Shown one piece after another: positions 59,552 to 64,000 of a DNA stretch of 64,000 nucleotides. Made by a program: the position numbers and the translations under genes. The notes beneath the pieces were generated by a model. It was not told the origin of the DNA and searched no databases. It worked only from the letters and a program-made list of their open reading frames with translations. Where the stretch lies: contig CAZSMC010000005.1 of the NCBI GenBank assembly GCA_964607755.1, positions 1 to 64,000 of the forward strand, written 5' to 3'. Source of the DNA: CAZSMC01 sp964607755 (GTDB lineage Bacteria; Zhuqueibacterota; Zhuqueibacteria; Residuimicrobiales; Krinioviventaceae). Position 1 is the first letter of the stretch. Every line of letters begins with the position of its first letter.

Positions 59552-60007
59552 TTATTCTTCGTCTTCACTTTCCTCGGTAGCTTTCTTTTTACCTTCTTCC
59601 TTTTCAGCGCGTTTACGCCGTTTCTTTTCTATTTTTTCAGCCTGTGCACCTTCATAACCGACCAGTTCAAAAATCGCCAGGGGCGCATTATCACCTTTTC
59701 GGTTGCCAAGTTTTATAATGCGGGTATAGCCTCCTGGCCGGTCTGCATATTTGGGTGCAATTTCTTCAAAAAGCTCTTTAACAAGCGTTTTATCTCTGAC
59801 GGTTTTTAAGACCTGCCGCCGGGCAGCCACATCACCGCGCTTGGCGAATGTAATGAGCCGCTCTACAACACCTCGAGCTTCTTTTGCCTTGGGTGTTGTT
59901 GTGACAATCTGTTTATGCTCGATGAGTGATGACGCCAGATTTGCCATTAACGCTTTACGGTGACTGGCCGTGCGACCTAATTTTCGTCCTGATTTTAAGT
60001 GTCTCAT
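59552..60007 (-). CDS. rplQ: 50S ribosomal protein L17 with charged tail
   Basis: A 151-residue L17. The core is the first 118 residues: MRHLKSGRKLGRTASHRKAL, then SLIEHKQIVTTTPKAKEARG, and the end PLAIFELVGYEG. A tail of about 30 residues follows, first basic (KIEKKRRKRAEKEEGKKK), then acidic (EESEDEE). Charged L17 tails occur in other FCB bacteria. It is the last gene of the operon, 44 nt after rpoA. Confidence 0.97.
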   Translation of the reverse strand: MRHLKSGRKLGRTASHRKALMANLASSLIEHKQIVTTTPKAKEARGVVERLITFAKRGDVAARRQVLKTVRDKTLVKELFEEIAPKYADRPGGYTRIIKLGNRKGDNAPLAIFELVGYEGAQAEKIEKKRRKRAEKEEGKKKATEESEDEE

Positions 60008-60051
60008 TCTCTGTTCCTTATCCTCTTACATTGTGCCCGCAATATATCTCG

Positions 60052-61038
60052 CTATTCTTCTTTCTTTTTCAAGTATTTGTCCACATCCATGCCAAAGTGC
60101 AGGCCTTTTTCTTCGAGAATCTTATTCAATTCATTCAGAGATTTTCGGCCAAAATTGCGGAACTTGAGCATTTCCTGTTCATCACGTTTTACAAGGTCTG
60201 CAATGTTATTAATATTCGCAGCAGTTAGACAGTTATGAGAACGAACAGAAAGTTCCAGTTCATCCACACTCATCTGCAGCAGTTTTCGAATCCGCGCCAT
60301 CTCTTCGTCTTCTTCCGGTTCTTCTTCTTCTTCAGGTTCAACGTCAAAACCGATGAACAACTGGATGTGATCCCGTAATATTTTGCCTGCGTGACTCAGT
60401 GCATCGTCAGGTGTTAATGTACCATCTGTGTGAATTTCCAGGATCAGTTTTTCATAATCCGTACGCTGCCCCACGCGGGTATTTTCGACATCGTAGGTTA
60501 CCCGAGTCACCGGTGTAAAGATGGAATCAATCGGAACCATGCCAATCGGCATATCCTGCAATTTATTCTCCTCAGCCGGCACATACCCTCTACCGCGGTC
60601 GATGCGAATTTCTATCTGAAAGTCTGCATCTTCGTTCAAGGTGGCAATATGTTGATCCGGATTGAGGACTTCAAATTCACTTGATCCGGCCTGAATATCA
60701 CCTGCCTTGAATTCACGCGGACCTTTGAGTTCGAGTAAAACCCTGTCTGGTTTTGGATTTATTGTTTTCACCCGAACTTGTTTAAGATTAAGAATAATTT
60801 CAGCCACATCTTCCAACACACCTGGGATTGTCGAGAATTCGTGAAGAATTCCATCGACTTTGAACATGGTGATAGCTGCACCGGGAATAGAGGACAGCAA
60901 AACGCGTCGCAAGGAATTCCCGATGGTGGTGCCAAAACCACGTTCCAGGGGTTGAACAATAAATCTGCCAAAAGTATTGGTATAGCTCGACTCTTCGAGT
61001 TCAATACTTTCGGGCATTTGAAAATTGGGCAATGCCAT
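60052..61038 (-). CDS. rpoA: RNA polymerase alpha subunit
   Basis: Scaffold subunit of RNA polymerase, 328 residues. The N-terminal assembly domain (1-230) has the RRVLLSSIPGAAITMFKVDG segment and the LELKGPREFKAGDI strand. An acidic linker (EPEEEEEPEEDEEMAR) separates it from the C-terminal DNA/activator-binding domain. That domain has LSVRSHNCLTAANINNIADL and LRNFGRKSLNEL-like residues (KFRNFGRKSLNELNKILEEK). GGAGAG is 8 nt before the ATG. Position between rpsD and rplQ is standard. Confidence 0.98.
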   Translation of the reverse strand: MALPNFQMPESIELEESSYTNTFGRFIVQPLERGFGTTIGNSLRRVLLSSIPGAAITMFKVDGILHEFSTIPGVLEDVAEIILNLKQVRVKTINPKPDRVLLELKGPREFKAGDIQAGSSEFEVLNPDQHIATLNEDADFQIEIRIDRGRGYVPAEENKLQDMPIGMVPIDSIFTPVTRVTYDVENTRVGQRTDYEKLILEIHTDGTLTPDDALSHAGKILRDHIQLFIGFDVEPEEEEEPEEDEEMARIRKLLQMSVDELELSVRSHNCLTAANINNIADLVKRDEQEMLKFRNFGRKSLNELNKILEEKGLHFGMDVDKYLKKKEE

Positions 61039-61067
61039 ATATATCTCTCCAACGCTTTTTTTAAATA

Positions 61068-61694
61068 TTATTTTGAATAAAGCTCGACAACCAACAATTC
61101 GTTGAAATTGACCGGAATTTCATCCCGGCTTGGCACTTGCAATAACTGGCCCCGCATTTTTGCTTTATCCAATTTGAGCCATGAAACCATCTTGCCTTCG
61201 CGCACTCGCTTCATCGAGTCGTGAATAACATCCAGTTGCCGGCTTTTGTCCACAACCTGGATTTCATCGCCAGCTTTAATCTGAATGGATGGAATATTTA
61301 CGCGTTTTCCATTCAACATAAAGTGGCGGTGACTGACAAGTTGTCGGGCTGCGGCTCTGGACGGAGCCATGCCAAGTCGAAAAACGACGTTATCCAATCG
61401 GCATTCCAGCATCTTAAGCAAATTTTCACCCGTAATGCCTTTTGCCCGATCAGCTTTTTCAAAGTAAAAATGGAATTGTCTTTCCATTAGTCCATACAGT
61501 CGTTTAATTTTTTGCTTCTCGCGAAGCTGAATTGCATATTCTGACTGTTTGAAACGCCGTCGTTGGCCATGCTGACCAGGAGCATACCCTTTTCGTTCAA
61601 ATGTACATTTTGTTACGCATTTTGAACCTTTCAAAAAGAGCTTTACTCCTTCTCGACGACATATTTTACAAACAGGACCAGTATATCTTGCCAT
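61068..61694 (-). CDS. rpsD: 30S ribosomal protein S4
   Basis: Primary 16S rRNA-binding protein and assembly initiator, 208 residues from the ATG at 61694, which has GGAGG 9 nt upstream; a longer frame exists but S4 proteins start MARY. The N-terminal zinc site is Cys9, Cys12, Cys26 and Cys30, so this is the zinc-binding form. The S4 RNA-binding domain includes LDNVVFRLGMAPSRAAARQL and GDEIQV. It lies between rpsK and rpoA. Confidence 0.97.
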   Translation of the reverse strand: MARYTGPVCKICRREGVKLFLKGSKCVTKCTFERKGYAPGQHGQRRRFKQSEYAIQLREKQKIKRLYGLMERQFHFYFEKADRAKGITGENLLKMLECRLDNVVFRLGMAPSRAAARQLVSHRHFMLNGKRVNIPSIQIKAGDEIQVVDKSRQLDVIHDSMKRVREGKMVSWLKLDKAKMRGQLLQVPSRDEIPVNFNELLVVELYSK

Positions 61695-61765
61695 AGAAAG
61701 TAGCCTCCGAATAAAACAGCTCAAGCTGTGGGTTTATATCATCATAGAGTATCATTATTGAGCGA

Positions 61766-62158
61766 TTACACACGACGTCTTTTCGGTGGACGACAACCGT
61801 TATGCGGAATTGGCGTCACATCACGAATAGCTGTGATCTCCAATCCGGCTGCTTGCAGCGAACGCACTGCAGCCTCGCGACCAGAACCAGGTCCTTTGAC
61901 GTTGACTTCAACGCGTTTCAAACCGAGGTCCATGGCTTCTTTTGCCGCATTTTCTGCTGCAACCTGTGCGGCAAAAGGCGTGCTTTTTCTGGAGCCTTTA
62001 AATCCGCACCGGCCGGCAGTCGACCAGGAAATAACGTTGCCATAAATATCACTTATTGTGACGTTGCTGTTATTAAAAGTAACCTTGATATGAGCAACAC
62101 CATTTGCCTCAACTTTTTCTCTTTTTTTCGCAGTTCGAGATTTTCGTTTTGGACTCAA
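61766..62158 (-). CDS. rpsK: 30S ribosomal protein S11
   Basis: Platform protein of the 30S subunit, 130 residues. Motifs are THIKVTFNNSN-like (GVAHIKVTFNNSNVTI), RGAGR-equivalent KGPGSGREAAVRSL and the basic end NGCRPPKRRRV. The start codon is TTG, with AGGTG 5 nt upstream, as for rpsM, whose start is also TTG. The gene is 30 nt after rpsM. Confidence 0.97.
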   Translation of the reverse strand: MSPKRKSRTAKKREKVEANGVAHIKVTFNNSNVTISDIYGNVISWSTAGRCGFKGSRKSTPFAAQVAAENAAKEAMDLGLKRVEVNVKGPGSGREAAVRSLQAAGLEITAIRDVTPIPHNGCRPPKRRRV

Positions 62159-62188
62159 CTGACACCTCGTCTCTTTAAAACCAATTGG

Positions 62189-62560
62189 TTATTTCTTTCG
62201 AACACTTGCTGACCGGCTTTTTCTGCCACGCACTGTTTTCGCATTAGTATGCGTACGTTGACCACGTGCAGGTAATTTGCGACGATGACGAATCCCGCGA
62301 TAACAGCCGATATCCATCAAGCGCTTTATGTTCATCTGAACTTCACTTCGCAAAGCACCTTCAACTTTATAGTTTTCAGTGATCTCGTCGCGGATTTTAG
62401 CGATTTGTTCAGCCGAAACATCCTGAACCCGCAGCTCAGGATCAACGCCGGTCTTTTTAATAATTTTTCTTGCCGAAGAGTGCCCGATGCCTGTAATGTA
62501 GGTCAGAGCAATTTCAATGCGTTTGTCTCTCGGCAAATCAACACCAGATATACGAGCCAA
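62189..62560 (-). CDS. rpsM: 30S ribosomal protein S13
   Basis: 30S head protein contacting the 50S subunit, 123 residues. The N-terminus ARISGVDLPRDKRIEIALTY contains the IAGV-like start, followed by YITGIGHSSARKI (helix-hairpin-helix-like), GCYRGIRHRRKLPARGQRT and the basic tail. The start codon is TTG with AAAGGAG 8 nt upstream. It lies about 25 nt after rpmJ in the usual order. Confidence 0.97.
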   Translation of the reverse strand: MARISGVDLPRDKRIEIALTYITGIGHSSARKIIKKTGVDPELRVQDVSAEQIAKIRDEITENYKVEGALRSEVQMNIKRLMDIGCYRGIRHRRKLPARGQRTHTNAKTVRGRKSRSASVRKK

Positions 62561-62585
62561 AATATTCTCCTTTAGCTGTTAAAAT

Positions 62586-62702
62586 CTATCCCTGACGTTG
62601 TTTATGTCGTGGATTTCGTTTACAAATAATTCGAACGACACCGTTTCGCCGAATGACTTTACAGTGTCCGCATTTCTTTTTTACAGATGCTCGAACTTTC
62701 AT
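62586..62702 (-). CDS. rpmJ: 50S ribosomal protein L36
   Basis: 38-residue protein starting MKVRASVKKKCGHCKVIRRN and ending in CKRNPRHKQRQG. The zinc ligands CGHC, C and H are all present, so this is the zinc-binding form. It lies between infA and rpsM, its standard place. Confidence 0.96.
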   Translation of the reverse strand: MKVRASVKKKCGHCKVIRRNGVVRIICKRNPRHKQRQG

Positions 62703-62732
62703 GATTCTTTTTCCTGTCAGAAATTCAATAGA

Positions 62733-62951
62733 TTACTTGTACCGGTACGTAATGCGACCGCGGCTCAAATCATAGGGCGATAGTTCGACAGATACTTTAT
62801 CGCCTGGCAATATTTTGATGAAATGCATTCGCATTTTACCGGAAATGTGTGCCAACACTTTGTGGCCATTTTCGAGCTCAACGCGAAACGTCGCATTTGG
62901 CAATGTCTCTAAAATTGTACCGTCTACTTTGATTGTATCTTCTTTTGCCAT
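62733..62951 (-). CDS. infA: Translation initiation factor IF-1
   Basis: 72-residue OB-fold protein: MAKEDTIKVDGTILETLPNA, then FRVELENGHKVLAHISGKMR and GDKVSVELSPYDLSRGRITY. The length and sequence are typical. It starts two bases after map ends, so translation is coupled. Confidence 0.98.
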   Translation of the reverse strand: MAKEDTIKVDGTILETLPNATFRVELENGHKVLAHISGKMRMHFIKILPGDKVSVELSPYDLSRGRITYRYK

Positions 62952-62953
62952 AA

Positions 62954-63703
62954 TTATAATCCGGCTGTTAAAATATCAGCTTGTCCATTTCTTACCACAA
63001 TGTCATGTTCAAAATGGGCAGAAGGTAAACCGTCTTCTGTCACAACTGTCCACCCATCTTTTTGCGTGCGAACCTGAAACGTGCCCGCATTTATCATAGG
63101 TTCAATAGCTAAAACCATTCCTGCCTTTAATCGCGGCCCGGTGTGCGGCTGTCCGTAATTCTTGATTTGCGGCTCTTCGTGCATCTTTGTGCCGATACCG
63201 TGACCAACCAAATCTCTGACCACTGAGAATCCAAGCTTTTCCACATGTGATTGAACAGCGTGCCCGATATCTCCGAGCCGGTTACCTTCTCTTGCCGCGT
63301 CAATCGCTGCGTCGAGAGCTTCTTTTGTTGCTTTCATCAGCAGTTCTTTTTGTTCAGAAATCTCGCCAACCTTGAACGTTTTTGCTGCATCGCCGAAATA
63401 GTTATCCAGTTCCACGCCAACGTCAACACTGACAATATCGCCTTCTTTCAGTTTATATTTTCCCGGTATTCCATGAACCACCTGCTCATTGATAGAGATA
63501 CAGATATTTTTTGGATAACCGAGAAAGCCTTTGAACGCTGGCCGAGCGCCTTTCGAGTAGATTAAATCCGCAATTTCTTCATCCAGCTCGTCGGTTTGTA
63601 ATCCGGCTTGTATTCTCGATTCTGCTAATTTTAATGCCTCGACAACGATCTGGGCGCTTTTTCGCAATTTCTCAATTTCACGGGCATTTCGAATAGCGAT
63701 CAT
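62954..63703 (-). CDS. map: Methionine aminopeptidase
   Basis: Removes N-terminal Met from new proteins, 249 residues (type I). Metal ligands: Asp pair in VSVDVGVELDNYFGDAAKTF, His in LVGHGIGTKMHEEPQI, and Glu residues in LAIEPMINAG and VTEDGLPSAHFEHD. The ATG overlaps the adk stop by one base (TAATG), so the pair is coupled. Confidence 0.98.
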   Translation of the reverse strand: MIAIRNAREIEKLRKSAQIVVEALKLAESRIQAGLQTDELDEEIADLIYSKGARPAFKGFLGYPKNICISINEQVVHGIPGKYKLKEGDIVSVDVGVELDNYFGDAAKTFKVGEISEQKELLMKATKEALDAAIDAAREGNRLGDIGHAVQSHVEKLGFSVVRDLVGHGIGTKMHEEPQIKNYGQPHTGPRLKAGMVLAIEPMINAGTFQVRTQKDGWTVVTEDGLPSAHFEHDIVVRNGQADILTAGL

Positions 63704-64000
63704 TAGCTAGCGGATAATTTTTCATACAAGTCAAACAAATCCTGTCTGACTTTTTTTACTTCTTGAGAGCCGTCCAGAGTATACAACTTGCCTTGTTTTT
63801 GATAGTAATTTTTGAGCGGTTCAGTTTTTTCGCGGTATACTTTTAACCGATTCCGCACAGTTTCTTCTTTATCATCGTCTCTCTGAATGACCTCTCCTCC
63901 GCAAATCCGGCATTTGTTATCCTGCGGCGGCGGATCTGTTATCATATTATAATTGTAACCACATTTACTGCATGTCCGGCGGCTGGTTAACCGCCGCACA
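63703..64000 (-). CDS. adk: Adenylate kinase, C-terminal part (cut by the window edge)
   Basis: Only the last about 98 codons are in the window. The fragment starts in the LID domain with RRLTSRRTCSKCGYNYN. The LID has Cys-x2-Cys pairs (CSKC and CRIC), so it is the zinc-binding form. The CORE end KVYREKTEPLKNYYQKQGKL and the closing helix follow. The true start lies beyond base 64000. It is the first visible gene of the ribosomal operon. Confidence 0.93.
   Translation of the reverse strand, partial: VRRLTSRRTCSKCGYNYNMITDPPPQDNKCRICGGEVIQRDDDKEETVRNRLKVYREKTEPLKNYYQKQGKLYTLDGSQEVKKVRQDLFDLYEKLSAS

Overview
The window is a chromosomal segment of an uncultured-type Gram-negative bacterium, most likely in the FCB superphylum (Calditrichota/KSB1-like). 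The evidence is threefold. Several secreted proteins end in the YPNPFN-type Ig-like sorting tail common in that group. There are many lipoproteins, Tat-type sulfatases and polysaccharide-degrading enzymes. The housekeeping block adk-map-infA-rpmJ-rpsM-rpsK-rpsD-rpoA-rplQ is bacterial in order. The phylum is inferred from family resemblance, not from a tree. No prophage, CRISPR array, tRNA or rRNA gene was seen.

Layout. 0.2-4.3 kb (minus strand): sulfate activation (cysC, sat), trxB, an isochorismatase-like hydrolase and greA, the last with an intrinsic terminator in its leader. 4.5-10.3 kb (plus): a phosphodiesterase, an OPT transporter, a MurG-like glycosyltransferase, a pyrimidine-nucleoside phosphorylase, rfbC and a 57-residue Cys-rich protein. 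10.7-23.4 kb: an accessory glycan region with GH97, a transglutaminase-like secreted protein, GH9, a decayed acetyltransferase gene, and a GH106-like enzyme behind a SatD-like gene. 24-28.7 kb: two exported metallopeptidases (M49-like lipoprotein and exported PepF) and a GT2. 28.7-34.1 kb (minus): a candidate amino-sugar operon of acyltransferase, SSS symporter, 47-residue membrane protein, GHMP kinase and GH109-like protein. 34.5-46.2 kb (minus): CotH, VOC, two sulfatases, surface proteins and an M24 peptidase. 46.5-55.2 kb (minus): a metabolic and energy block, rpiB-glyA-nrdR-rnfCDGEA, then tatC and a PHP phosphoesterase. 55.2-59.2 kb: envelope proteins. 59.5-64 kb: the ribosomal protein/rpoA operon, running off the right edge inside adk.

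Most notable non-coding finding: a 206-bp non-coding mobile element is present twice, at 15553-15758 and inverted at 34196-34401. The copies are about 92% identical by hand alignment, with terminal inverted repeats starting GTAAAAGCTCA. Each is flanked by a different perfect 8-bp target duplication (TAGAAATT; AATTATTT). The element is a string of small hairpins whose tips read CTTTAG/CTAAAG, and the same kind of hairpin occurs again at 38931-38990. Other intergenic palindrome families lie at 12711-12805, 18976-19112 with 27682-27773, and 23437-23670.

How the genes fit together. The organism looks like a heterotroph that takes apart sulfated and amino-sugar-containing polysaccharides and peptides outside the cytoplasm. 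GH9, GH97, GH106-like and GH109-like enzymes, two sulfatases and two exported peptidases would make substrates. OPT and SSS transporters would import products, and the GHMP kinase would commit a sugar to metabolism. Several exported enzymes carry twin-arginine signals, which fits the tatC gene nearby. Redox energy would be coupled to ion gradients by Rnf, although no rnfB is present in this window.
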